From the NCBI RefSeq assembly GCF_024273195.1, contig NZ_JAMZCU010000008.1:62001-126000 (forward strand): DNA of 64,000 nucleotides. Reading direction: 5' to 3'. The notes below the pieces were generated by a model. The model was not told the origin of the DNA. It saw only the letters and a list, made by a program, of their open reading frames with translations, and did not search any database. A program made the translations under genes and the position numbers. This DNA is from Devosia ureilytica. GTDB taxonomy: Bacteria; Pseudomonadota; Alphaproteobacteria; Rhizobiales; Devosiaceae. Below are positions 25,663-32,927 of this stretch, in pieces. How positions within the stretch are numbered: position 1 is the first letter of the stretch; each line of letters starts with the position of its first letter.

Positions 25663-26313
25663 ATGCTCTCACACCGGGCCATTTGGGATGGAATTGACGG
25701 GCTGGCCCGGCGCAATGGTGTGTCGGTGTCGGCCCTGGCCAAGCTTGCCGGGCTCGATGCCACCGCGTTCAATGTTTCCAAGCGCGTCAGCAAGGACGGG
25801 CGGGAGCGCTGGCCATCGACCGAGAGCATTTCCAAAATACTGGAAGCGACCGGGGAAAGCTTTGACAGCTTCCTCACGGGTACCGGGGCGTTCCTGCCGA
25901 TGACCGGCGGCTTTGCCGAAGCGGCGTTGCGCACCATTCCGCTTCTGGGCCTGGCCCAGGCCGGCAGCGGCGGCTATTTCGACGATGCGGGACATCCGGT
26001 GGGCCATGGCTGGGACGAAGTGGCGTTGCCCACGCCCGACGATAGCGGCATTTATGCGCTGGAAATTTCGGGCCACAGCATGGAGCCGCTCTATCGCGAG
26101 GGTGACCGCATCGTGGTTTCACCCACCGAGCAGGTGCGCCGCGGCGACCGGGTGGTGGTCAAGACGCGCGAGGGCGAGGTGATGGCCAAGATTCTCGCCC
26201 GGCAGAGCGCCAAGCAGATCGAACTGCACTCGATCAACCCCGATTACGAGCCGTTGTTCTTTGACATCGTGGATGTGGAGTGGATGGCGCGGATTATCTG
26301 GGCGAGCCAGTGA
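25663..26313 (+). CDS. HTH regulator with S24 (LexA/CI-type) peptidase domain
   Basis: This 216-residue protein has an N-terminal HTH (about residues 5-70, SALAKLAGLDATAFNVSKR) and a C-terminal S24 self-cleavage domain. The catalytic pair is seen: Ser139 in GHSMEPL and Lys176 in MAKILAR, 37 residues apart as in LexA. A likely Ala-Gly cleavage site lies at QAGSGG near residue 100. It is a phage CI-like/LexA-like repressor conserved in alphaproteobacteria, distinct from LexA proper because its HTH differs. Start MLSHRAIWDG was chosen from domain position; the 14 upstream codons are in the promoter region. The next gene begins within the stop codon (GTGA). Confidence 0.87.
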   Translation: MLSHRAIWDGIDGLARRNGVSVSALAKLAGLDATAFNVSKRVSKDGRERWPSTESISKILEATGESFDSFLTGTGAFLPMTGGFAEAALRTIPLLGLAQAGSGGYFDDAGHPVGHGWDEVALPTPDDSGIYALEISGHSMEPLYREGDRIVVSPTEQVRRGDRVVVKTREGEVMAKILARQSAKQIELHSINPDYEPLFFDIVDVEWMARIIWASQ

Positions 26314-26756
26314 GGATCGCGCCAGCAAGTGCCGCCGATGCCGCTGACTGGACCGCGATGCGCGGGGCCCTTTGGCCGAGCGGCGCCGGAGGCGACCATG
26401 CGCGGGAAATTGCCGAACTCCTTGGCGAGCCCGGCGAGACGCTAAACCTGCTCGCGCGGGATGAGGACAATCAGGCCCTCGGATTTCTGGAAGTCTCCAT
26501 CCGCCATGACTACGTCAATGGGTGCAAGACCTCGCCCGTGGCTTTTCTCGAAGGAATTTTTGTCTGGCCGGCGGCGCGCGGGCGCGGCGTGGCAAGGGCG
26601 ATGGTGGCTGAAGCCGAAGACTGGGCGCGGCAGCAGGGGCTCAGAGAATTTGCTTCGGACGCGCCGGTCCAGAATGACGGAAGCCAGGCCATGCATGCCG
26701 CACTGGGCTTTGAGGAAACCCAGCGCGTCGTGTTTTTCAGGAAGCGGCTGGCCTAG
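26310..26756 (+). CDS. GNAT acetyltransferase resembling aminoglycoside 6'-N-acetyltransferase AAC(6')
   Basis: This 148-residue GNAT enzyme has the AAC(6')-I pattern: WTAMRGALWPSG near the start, IRHDYVNGCKTSPVAFLEGI, the acetyl-CoA loop WPAARGRGVARAM, and FASDAPVQNDGSQAMHAALG with GFEETQRVVFFRK at the end. Such enzymes acetylate the 6'-amino group of aminoglycosides such as tobramycin or amikacin; many chromosomal copies are silent or have other substrates. It starts at a GTG that overlaps the stop of the S24 regulator gene by 4 bp, so it is translationally coupled to it. No mobile element is adjacent, so it is likely intrinsic. Confidence 0.78.
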   Translation: MRIAPASAADAADWTAMRGALWPSGAGGDHAREIAELLGEPGETLNLLARDEDNQALGFLEVSIRHDYVNGCKTSPVAFLEGIFVWPAARGRGVARAMVAEAEDWARQQGLREFASDAPVQNDGSQAMHAALGFEETQRVVFFRKRLA

Positions 26757-26784
26757 GTCATGTCACTTTTAGGTCGATGCGGTT

Positions 26785-26910
26785 CGCTCGCCCCTTCCCT
26801 TTGAGGAAGGGCCGGGGTTGGGGTGCTGCGCTCCGAATGAACCGACGGCGGCGCGATGAACACCGACGCCCCTACCCTCATTCCCTCCCCACTAGGGGAG
26901 GGAGGCGCAG
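26785..26910. repeat. Palindromic intergenic repeat (C/G-run hairpins)
   Basis: Two hairpins, CCCTTCC/GGAAGGG at 26792-26811 and TCCCTCCCC-ACTA-GGGGAGGGA at 26882-26903, bracket a GC-rich core. The left half reads as an imperfect inverted copy of the right half. The element occupies the convergent gap between the acetyltransferase and lysS; nothing else is seen between 26757 and 26940. Confidence 0.5.
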
Positions 26911-26940
26911 GCCAGATAGTCGAGCTGACAATGAAATGCT

Positions 26941-28581
26941 TTAGCCCAGTTGGCCGTCCAAGGCTTTCTGGATGAGCTTGCGGGTGTTGTCGATGCCATA
27001 GAGCGCGGCGAAGGAGCCGAAGCGGGGCCCGCGTTCCTGCCCGATCAGCACCTGGTAGAGCATCTGGAAGAAGTCGCCGGAGACGCCGGGGCCGCCGGTG
27101 GGGCTCTTTTTCGTGTGGTCCTGATAGCGCTCGAAGGTGCGGGCGACGTCGAGTGCCGCGTTCTGCAGGGCTTCGTTGTTGGCTTCGGCCGGCAGATCAG
27201 CAAAGGCTGCGGACAGCGCCTGGAGGGCGGCGCGCTCGACATCGTCGGGGGCGCGGTAGGACTTTTCCACGAAATCGCGGAAATAGCGCATGGCGTAGCC
27301 GACCAGCGCATCGAGATGCGGATGGGTCTTGGGGGAGACGCCGGGCGCATAGGCCGAGATATAGCCCCACATGACCTCGGGGGTTTCCGGGTTCGAGGCC
27401 GTCGCCAGGTTCAGCAGCAGACCGAAGGTGACCGGCATGTCGACCTTGGGCACATTGCCATAATGGACATGGAAAGCCGGATTTTCGAGACGCTGGGCGG
27501 CATCCTGGCGCTCATTGGCGGCGACGAAGTTGAAATACTCGTCGACGGCGCGCGGAATGACATCGAAATGCAGGCGCTTGGCGACGCGCGGCTTCTGGAA
27601 CATGTAAAGGCCAAGGCTCTCGGTCGGCGCATAGGTCAGCCATTCGTCGATGGTCAGGCCATTGCCCTTGGACTTGGAGATCTTCTGGCCCTCGGAGTCG
27701 AGAAACAGCTCATAGACATAGTGCTCGGGCGGGGTGCCGCCGAGGATCGCGCAGATCTTGTCGTAGAGGTGCTGGTTGGTCTGGTGGTCCTTGCCGAACA
27801 TTTCGAAATCAACGCCCAGCGCGGCCCAGCGCATGCCGAAATCGGGCTTCCACTGCAGCTTCACATGGCCGCCGGTGACCGGCACGGTGGTGTCGCGCCC
27901 ATCCTCGTCCGTAAAGGTAACAGTGCCGTCCTTGGCATTGACTTCCTTCATCGGCACATAAAGCACGCGGCCCGAAATCGGCGAGATCGGCAGGAAGGGC
28001 GAATAGGTCGCCTGCCGCTCGGCACCAAGCGTGGGCAGCATCACGCCCATGATGTCGTCATAGCGTTCGGCAGCGCGCAGCAGCACCTCGTCGAACTGGC
28101 CAGTCTTGTAATAGTCGGTGGCGCTGGCAAATTCGTAATCGAAGCCAAAGGTGTCGAGGAAGCGGCGCAGCATGGCGTTGTTGTGCTCGCCGAAGCTGGC
28201 ATATTCATTGGTCCAGGGATCGGGCACGGCGGTCAGCGGCTTTTGCAGATGCGGCTCCATCGCCTCCTTGGAGGGGACGGTGTCCGGGATCTTGCGCATG
28301 CCGTCCATGTCGTCGGAAAAGCACAGCAGGCGCGTCGGAATCTGGTCGCGGGTCAGCAGCCGGAAGGCCGTACGAACCATGGTGGTGCGCGCCACTTCGC
28401 CAAAGGTGCCGATATGGGGCAGGCCCGAGGGACCATAGCCGGTCTCGAACAGGGCCTCGCCCTTGCCCGACTTTTCCAGGCGTTTGACCAGCTTGCGCGC
28501 TTCCTCGAAGGGCCAGGCGCGCGCAGTCTGCGCGGGCGCGAAGAAATCGGGGTCAAGGGCGGGCAAAGTGGCGGGCGACAC
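26941..28581 (-). CDS. lysS: Lysine--tRNA ligase, class I
   Basis: This 546-residue enzyme charges tRNA-Lys. It is the class I (archaeal-type) lysyl-tRNA synthetase: the HIGH-like motif [14 protein letters not shown] is near residue 50 and the KMSKS-like motif [11 protein letters not shown] lies around residue 290. Alphaproteobacteria commonly use this class I form instead of the class II enzyme of E. coli, so the call fits the taxonomy. The GTG at 28581 is preferred as start ([13 protein letters not shown], with AAAGG upstream); the open frame extends to a TTG 16 codons earlier. It is a monocistronic gene between a repeat and the TerB-like gene. Confidence 0.93.
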   Translation of the reverse strand: MSPATLPALDPDFFAPAQTARAWPFEEARKLVKRLEKSGKGEALFETGYGPSGLPHIGTFGEVARTTMVRTAFRLLTRDQIPTRLLCFSDDMDGMRKIPDTVPSKEAMEPHLQKPLTAVPDPWTNEYASFGEHNNAMLRRFLDTFGFDYEFASATDYYKTGQFDEVLLRAAERYDDIMGVMLPTLGAERQATYSPFLPISPISGRVLYVPMKEVNAKDGTVTFTDEDGRDTTVPVTGGHVKLQWKPDFGMRWAALGVDFEMFGKDHQTNQHLYDKICAILGGTPPEHYVYELFLDSEGQKISKSKGNGLTIDEWLTYAPTESLGLYMFQKPRVAKRLHFDVIPRAVDEYFNFVAANERQDAAQRLENPAFHVHYGNVPKVDMPVTFGLLLNLATASNPETPEVMWGYISAYAPGVSPKTHPHLDALVGYAMRYFRDFVEKSYRAPDDVERAALQALSAAFADLPAEANNEALQNAALDVARTFERYQDHTKKSPTGGPGVSGDFFQMLYQVLIGQERGPRFGSFAALYGIDNTRKLIQKALDGQLG

Positions 28582-28725
28582 TGGGTGGCAGCCTTTCGGA
28601 AATGACGGAAATAGGCGGAGCCCGGTCAATGCACCGGAACCGGTCGGACGTCAATGTCGCAGGTGGTTGCGCAGGCCCGCAGGAGCGCCTAGTTCTTGAT
28701 CCTGTTGCCAATCGGGACCCGCACA

Positions 28726-29136
28726 ATGACCTCCGCTCATGACGCCCTCATTCATCTGATGATCGTGGCCGCCTCGTCCGACAGTGCCATGACGGAAAAG
28801 GAGCTGACACGCATCACCGCGCTGATTGATCGGCTGCCGGTGTTCGAGGGCTTCGACAAGGAGCGGCTCGAAGACGTCGCCAATGCCTGTGCCGATATTC
28901 TCAATGGCCCCAATGGCCTTGATCGCGTGATCGAAGAGGCGGTGGCCGCCCTGCCGGTCAAGCTGCAGGACACGGCCTATGCTCTGGCCGTGGAAGTCAC
29001 GGCGGTTGACCTGCACCTTGAGCAGGAGGAATTGCGGTTCCTCGAAATGCTGCGCGATCACCTCAGCCTTGACCGGCTGACCACGGCCGCCATCGAAGTG
29101 GCCGCCCGGGCGCGGCACCGGCGCCTGCCCGCCTAA
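28726..29136 (+). CDS. TerB family tellurite-resistance-like protein
   Basis: This 136-residue, all-helical acidic protein fits the TerB/DUF533-like fold: MTSAHDALIHLMIVAASSDS, then MTEKELTRITALID, and YALAVEVTAVDLHLEQEELRFL with the paired acidic residues that bind metal in TerB. The role is unknown; single TerB-domain proteins are common in this order. The last 4 bp overlap the convergent tetR gene. Start MTSAHDA was chosen over an ATG 10 codons upstream because the domain begins at once. Confidence 0.8.
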   Translation: MTSAHDALIHLMIVAASSDSAMTEKELTRITALIDRLPVFEGFDKERLEDVANACADILNGPNGLDRVIEEAVAALPVKLQDTAYALAVEVTAVDLHLEQEELRFLEMLRDHLSLDRLTTAAIEVAARARHRRLPA

Positions 29137-29732
29137 AGGTTAAGCGGGAGCCGGCGGAGCAGGCTGAGCAGATCCTCGACCGAAGCAATGGGGCGGTTGC
29201 GCCCCAGCTTGCCCACCAGGGTCAGGGTGGCATAGCCATGGATCAGGCTCCAGACCTGGGTTTCGACGACCCCCGGCGCTGTTCCGGGCAGCACGAACGG
29301 GGCGGAAGCCTCGGCCAGCACCGCATAGGCGCGCGCACCGGCCAGCCGCAGTTCCTCCCCTGAGCCGGCCAGCGACCAGATCTGGCGGAACATCAGGTCG
29401 TAGAGCGCGGGATTGTCGCGGGCAAAATCAAAATAGGCGAGGCAGATGGCTTCCAACCGGGCGCGCGGTTCATTCGGCCCGGCGCTTGCCTGCGCCTCCA
29501 TGGCATCGGCAAAGCGTGAATAGCCGCGCGCCGCAATCGCGTCGAGCAGGCCCGGCAGGCCCTGAAAATGATGGGCGGGCGCGGCATGGGACACGCCGGC
29601 CAGCGCCGCGCATTTGCGCAAGGTCAGCCCGGCCGTTCCATCACGGGCCAGAAGCGTCAGCCCGGCATTGATCAGGCCTTCGCGCAGATCGCCATGGGCC
29701 GGTGGGTGCGTGATTTCAAGAGAGGTGGTCAT
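29133..29732 (-). CDS. TetR/AcrR family repressor with WHG-type C-terminal domain
   Basis: This 199-residue protein has a TetR helix-turn-helix (GLINAGLTLLARDGTAGLTL, then CAALAGVSHAAPAHHF) and a C-terminal ligand domain with ARLEAICLAYFDFARDNPAL, typical of the TetR WHG group. It is divergent from the DUF2306 gene, with two near-identical 15-bp palindromes between them. It therefore probably represses both itself and that membrane protein. Start MTTSLEITHP was chosen five codons inside the longest frame, matching the distance to the operators. Confidence 0.88.
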   Translation of the reverse strand: MTTSLEITHPPAHGDLREGLINAGLTLLARDGTAGLTLRKCAALAGVSHAAPAHHFQGLPGLLDAIAARGYSRFADAMEAQASAGPNEPRARLEAICLAYFDFARDNPALYDLMFRQIWSLAGSGEELRLAGARAYAVLAEASAPFVLPGTAPGVVETQVWSLIHGYATLTLVGKLGRNRPIASVEDLLSLLRRLPLNL

Positions 29733-29752
29733 GACGCCAGTAAACAAGTGCG

Positions 29753-29767
29753 CTTGACAGTGTCAAG
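29753..29767. promoter_or_regulatory. TetR operator 1 (CTTGACAGTGTCAAG)
   Basis: A perfect 7-bp inverted repeat around a central base. It contains a TTGACA hexamer that may be the -35 element of the DUF2306 gene. A second copy follows 24 bp downstream, roughly two DNA helix turns, as expected for cooperative TetR dimers. Confidence 0.65.
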
Positions 29768-29776
29768 GAAAACGGG

Positions 29777-29791
29777 CTTTACACTGTCAAG
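29777..29791. promoter_or_regulatory. TetR operator 2 (CTTTACACTGTCAAG)
   Basis: Second copy of the 15-bp operator with one arm mismatch, 21-35 bp before the DUF2306 start. Together the two sites cover the region where the divergent promoters should lie. Confidence 0.6.
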
Positions 29792-29811
29792 CAGCACGAG
29801 GGAGACTGAGG

Positions 29812-30435
29812 ATGATTGCAACGACATTGGGATGGGGGCGCAACGCGCTGCTGTGGATTTTGTGCCTGGGTGTGGCGCTTGCTTCCTGGCGGTTCATGGT
29901 GGGCGGGGTCGAGGCGACCATGGGTTTTGTCGCCTATCACGCCCAGATGCGGCCGATTGCCTTTTTTGCACATGTGGTGCTGGCGCCGGTGGCGCTGGCA
30001 CTGGTGCCGTTCCAGCTCTGGCAGGGGCTGCGCCAACGCCGACCGGTTATTCATCGTGCCATCGGTCGGACCTATGGCATCGCGATCCTGATCTCCGGGG
30101 CCGGCGGGCTGTGGCTGGCCATCACCACGGAAGCCGGCTTGGTGGCCGCGCTGGGCTTTGGCCTATTGGCCATGAGCTGGCTGGGCACAACCATGTGGGG
30201 CATCAGCCTCGCGATGCGCGGCGACCGGGCGGCGCATCGGCGCTGGATGATCCGTTCGATTGCCCTGACGCTGGCTGCGGTGACGCTGCGGATCTATATC
30301 CCGCTGTCGATGGCGCTCGACATCCCGTTTCCCACCGCCTACCCGGCGATTGCCTGGCTGTGCTGGGTGCCGAACCTGGTGGTAGCCGAAATCATTCTGC
30401 GCTGGCCTAAGGCGCGGCGCCTGGCTATTGCCTGA
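29812..30435 (+). CDS. DUF2306 family membrane protein
   Basis: This 207-residue protein has about six hydrophobic segments and the DUF2306 pattern: FFAHVVLAPVALALVPFQLW, then HRAIGRTYGIAILISGAGGL and AAHRRWMIRSIALTLAAVTLR. The conserved histidines and arginines recall heme-binding or oxidoreductase membrane proteins, but no function is established. A clear ribosome binding site (GGGAGACTGAGG) precedes the ATG. It is probably repressed by the divergent TetR protein. Confidence 0.85.
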   Translation: MIATTLGWGRNALLWILCLGVALASWRFMVGGVEATMGFVAYHAQMRPIAFFAHVVLAPVALALVPFQLWQGLRQRRPVIHRAIGRTYGIAILISGAGGLWLAITTEAGLVAALGFGLLAMSWLGTTMWGISLAMRGDRAAHRRWMIRSIALTLAAVTLRIYIPLSMALDIPFPTAYPAIAWLCWVPNLVVAEIILRWPKARRLAIA

Positions 30436-31251
30436 TTAGTAAAACCCCACCGGAAACCAGCGCAGGTAGAGTTCGTCCAGCGTGCCGTTTTCCTTCAGGC
30501 GCACCAGTGCCCAGTCAATGGCGTGGCGGACTGGATCGTGCCCGGCCGGCATGGCGATGGTGAAGCCTTCGCCGAACAGGTGCGGACGAAAATAGGCGTC
30601 GCCGGCAAAACCGCAGCAATTGAGGTTTTCGTTGAGCCAGAACGAGGCGCGCATGGCGTCGCCAAACCAGGCATCGACCGATCCTGATCTGAGCGCTTCG
30701 AGGCCGGCGATCTCGCTGTCGACGGCGACGCGTTCAATGGCGGGCAGGTAGCGTTCAAGAAACGCCTCATGGGCGCTGCCCCGGCGCACGGCCACCTCCT
30801 GGCCGGTGAGCGCTTCCGGCCGGAAGCCGGTGGCATCCTCCGCACGGGTGACGAACCGCCCCGGCAGCGCCAGATAGGTCGAAGAATAGTCGAACAGATT
30901 GGCGTTTTCGGGCGACATGGCCAGGCCGGCAATCAGCGCGTCGCCCTGGCTGTCGCTGAGGGCATTGGCGGCCTGGTCCCAAGGCCAGGCCTGAATGGTG
31001 CAGGCGACATTGACCTCGGCGCAGATGCGTTTGGCGAGGTCGATATTGAAGCCGACCAGTTGGCCGTTGGGGTCGCGAAAGTTGAAGGGCGGGAAATCGG
31101 CTGTGGTGAGGAACCGAATTGCCGGGACCGGGACAATGCTGGGCAGCATTTCGCGCGCATCGGGATCGGCATGATAGGGGAGCGGCTGGGCGAATGCGGG
31201 GGTGATGAGGAACAACCCAAGCGCACCGAACCAGAGAAGCCAGTTTTTCAC
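30436..31251 (-). CDS. Amino-acid-type periplasmic substrate-binding protein
   Basis: This 271-residue protein has a signal peptide (MKNWLLWFGALGLFLITPAFA) and the SBP_bac_3 fold: FLTTADFPPFNFRDPNGQ, GFNIDLAKRICAEV, and a late WALVRLKENGTLDELYLRWF. Such proteins bind amino acids or related small organic molecules for ABC importers. No transporter genes are adjacent, so it is an orphan component or a sensor. It follows metZ on the same strand with a 134-bp gap filled by a hairpin pair, so independent transcription is likely. Confidence 0.85.
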   Translation of the reverse strand: MKNWLLWFGALGLFLITPAFAQPLPYHADPDAREMLPSIVPVPAIRFLTTADFPPFNFRDPNGQLVGFNIDLAKRICAEVNVACTIQAWPWDQAANALSDSQGDALIAGLAMSPENANLFDYSSTYLALPGRFVTRAEDATGFRPEALTGQEVAVRRGSAHEAFLERYLPAIERVAVDSEIAGLEALRSGSVDAWFGDAMRASFWLNENLNCCGFAGDAYFRPHLFGEGFTIAMPAGHDPVRHAIDWALVRLKENGTLDELYLRWFPVGFY

Positions 31252-31277
31252 GTCGCTTTATCCACTTTCACCATGGC

Positions 31278-31363
31278 GCCCTCGGTCCTGACCCGAGGGC
31301 CACTCATTTCAAATCACTGGCCTTAGTGACGTTCAGGCTGGCCCTCGGGTCAAGCCCGAGGGC
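31278..31363. repeat. Pair of palindromic hairpins downstream of metZ
   Basis: The first hairpin is GCCCTCGG/CCGAGGGC (8 bp, 31278-31300). The second is GCCCTCGGG-TCAAG-CCCGAGGGC (perfect 9 bp, 31341-31363). They lie 40 bp apart in opposite orientation, the same design as the pairs at 16611-16716 and 23963-24042. Confidence 0.65.
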
Positions 31364-31385
31364 GGAACAGTGGTTGGATCTGCCC

Positions 31386-32594
31386 CTAAACCTGATCCAG
31401 GCCATACATCAGGTCGGCGATCAGATCGTCGGGGTCTTCGAGGCCGACGGAGAGGCGCAGAAGGCCGGGGGTGACGCCGGTCTCGAGGCGGACTTCCTCG
31501 GTGAGACGAGCATGGGTCGTGGTCCGCGGATGGGTGATCAGCGACTTGGCATCGCCCAGATTGTTGGAAATCAGGATCACGGCCAGATTGTCGGAAAGCG
31601 CAAAGGCGCCATCCTGGCCGCCCTTGACGTCAATGGCCAGCAGCGTGGAGCCGCGCTTCATCTGCCGTTTTCCCAGCTCGTATTGCGGATGGCTGGGATC
31701 GTGCGGATAGATGACCCGGTTGACCTTGGGATGGCCGGAAAGAGCGGCGACGACCTTTTCGGCGCTATTGGTCATCTGTTCGACGCGCAGGGCGAAGGTT
31801 TCGAGGCCCTTGGTCAGCACCCAGGCATTGAAGGGCGAGAGCGTCGCGCCGGTGTGGCGGAGGAAGGTGTGGACATCGCCCTCGATGAGAGCCTTGGACC
31901 CCAGGACGATACCGCCCAGCACCCGGCCCTGGCCGTCGATATGCTTGGTGGCCGAATAGGTGACGAGGTCGGCGCCCAGTTCGAGCGGCTTCTGATACAG
32001 CGCGGTGGCAAAGACATTGTCGACGATGAGCTTGGCGCCATGGGCATGGGCGATCTCGGCCACGGCAGCAATATCGACCAGCTCAAGCGTGGGATTGGTC
32101 GGCGTCTCGATGAACACAACCTTGGTATTGGGCTGCATGGCGGCGGCGAAATTGGCCGGGTCGCGCCCATCGACCAATGTGGAGGCAACACCAAAGCGCG
32201 GCGCGAAATCTTCCACCACATAGCGGCAACCGCCAAACAGCGCCTGGGAGGCAACGATGTGGTCCCCTGCCCGCACCTGGCTCATGACCGCATTGGTGAC
32301 CGCAGACATGCCGGTGGCAAAGCACCGTGCCGCTTCGGCGCCTTCGATCAGGGCCATGCGGTTCTGGAACATGTCGTAATTGGGATTGGCGAAGCGCGAG
32401 TAGTTGTGGCCGCCGGGAACTTTACCCTGGAACAAAAGCTCGGCGTGCTCGGAGCTGGGATAGGCATAGCCCGAATTGAGAAACAGCGCCTCGCTAGTTT
32501 CGTTGAACTCCGAGCGCTTGCCCCCGCCATGCACCATCTGGGTGGCCGCCGACAACTTCTTGGGGTCAGCGAGGGGGTTGTTCTTCCTGGACAT
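31386..32594 (-). CDS. metZ: O-succinylhomoserine sulfhydrylase
   Basis: This 402-residue PLP enzyme makes homocysteine from O-succinylhomoserine and sulfide in methionine synthesis. Motifs include the early MVHGGGKRSEFNETSEALFL, NYSRFANPNYDMF, the aspartate motif VDNVFATALYQKPL, and the PLP lysine in SATKHIDGQGRVLGG near residue 215. This last motif, with DGQGR, fits the MetZ branch of the Cys/Met enzymes over cystathionine gamma-synthase. Upstream lie an intrinsic terminator and a SAM-II riboswitch, so expression is probably shut off when S-adenosylmethionine is abundant. Confidence 0.93.
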   Translation of the reverse strand: MSRKNNPLADPKKLSAATQMVHGGGKRSEFNETSEALFLNSGYAYPSSEHAELLFQGKVPGGHNYSRFANPNYDMFQNRMALIEGAEAARCFATGMSAVTNAVMSQVRAGDHIVASQALFGGCRYVVEDFAPRFGVASTLVDGRDPANFAAAMQPNTKVVFIETPTNPTLELVDIAAVAEIAHAHGAKLIVDNVFATALYQKPLELGADLVTYSATKHIDGQGRVLGGIVLGSKALIEGDVHTFLRHTGATLSPFNAWVLTKGLETFALRVEQMTNSAEKVVAALSGHPKVNRVIYPHDPSHPQYELGKRQMKRGSTLLAIDVKGGQDGAFALSDNLAVILISNNLGDAKSLITHPRTTTHARLTEEVRLETGVTPGLLRLSVGLEDPDDLIADLMYGLDQV

Positions 32595-32611
32595 GGTCTA
32601 CGCCTTTAAAC

Positions 32612-32642
32612 AAAAAACCGGCACGCAAATGGCGGCCGGTTT
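32612..32642 (-). terminator. Intrinsic terminator/attenuator in the metZ leader
   Basis: On the minus strand the stem is AAACCGGC/GCCGGTTT (8 bp, 12-nt loop) followed by six T. It ends 18 bases before the metZ start codon, so it must act as a regulated attenuator and not as an ordinary end of transcript. Its 5' arm (ACCGGCC) is complementary to the aptamer loop GGCCGGT, offering an antiterminator. Confidence 0.75.
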
Positions 32643-32843
32643 ACAACGGTCTTTAGCATTTCTTTTTCAAAACCATTTCAAATCCACGCTGCTCGCCATC
32701 TACCGCGATCTACTGCGCTTCCAATGCTCACGTACTCAACGTACGCTGCGCGTCGGTTCTCGAAGATCACGCCATCTGGCTTCTCATCGAGGATTTCAAA
32801 CGATTTTGAGTGGCTGCAAGCGACCGGCCAAATCACCACTGGG
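32643..32843 (-). ncRNA. SAM-II riboswitch with a 152-nt internal insertion, controlling metZ
   Basis: The 5' half on the minus strand (32839-32810) reads GTGGTGATTTGGCCGG, TCG, then CTTGCAGCCAC, closely matching the SAM-II consensus: P1 is GTGG/CCAC. The 3' half, GCTAAAGACCG at 32657-32647, has the conserved GCTAAA followed by GACCG, which pairs with CGGTC of the loop to form the P2 pseudoknot. SAM-II aptamers normally have only a short linker between these halves; here 152 nt intervene (32809-32658). The insertion can be closed by TTTGAAATCC (32800-32791) pairing with GGATTTGAAA (32684-32675) with one mismatch. SAM binding should stabilise the pseudoknot and free the terminator. Family known, insertion seen, switching mechanism inferred. 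Confidence 0.88.
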
Positions 32844-32848
32844 TTGTG

Positions 32849-32877
32849 ATCTAAGTCCAATTGGCTGTTGGCGTCAA
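32849..32877 (-). promoter_or_regulatory. Probable promoter of the metZ leader
   Basis: On the minus strand TTGACG (32877-32872) and TTAGAT (32854-32849) are 17 bp apart. Transcription would begin a few bases before the SAM-II aptamer, which is the expected place. The -10 is a weak match. Confidence 0.5.
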
Positions 32878-32927
32878 TTGCCGTGGTTGCTAGGGATGAG
32901 CAAAGCGCGGCGGGGAACAATTGCGAC

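Noticed and set aside
26785..26910. Terminator shared by the acetyltransferase and lysS genes
   Set aside because: The hairpins are strong but lack T-runs, and the whole stretch looks like a dispersed palindromic repeat.
26950..28605. A 551-codon plus-strand frame opposite lysS
   Set aside because: Antisense to a clear lysyl-tRNA synthetase; no recognisable domain.
32595..32690. A compact SAM-II aptamer directly before metZ
   Set aside because: GCTAAAGACCG is there, but no P1 or CTTGCAGCCAC element lies close by; the 5' half was found 152 nt further upstream.
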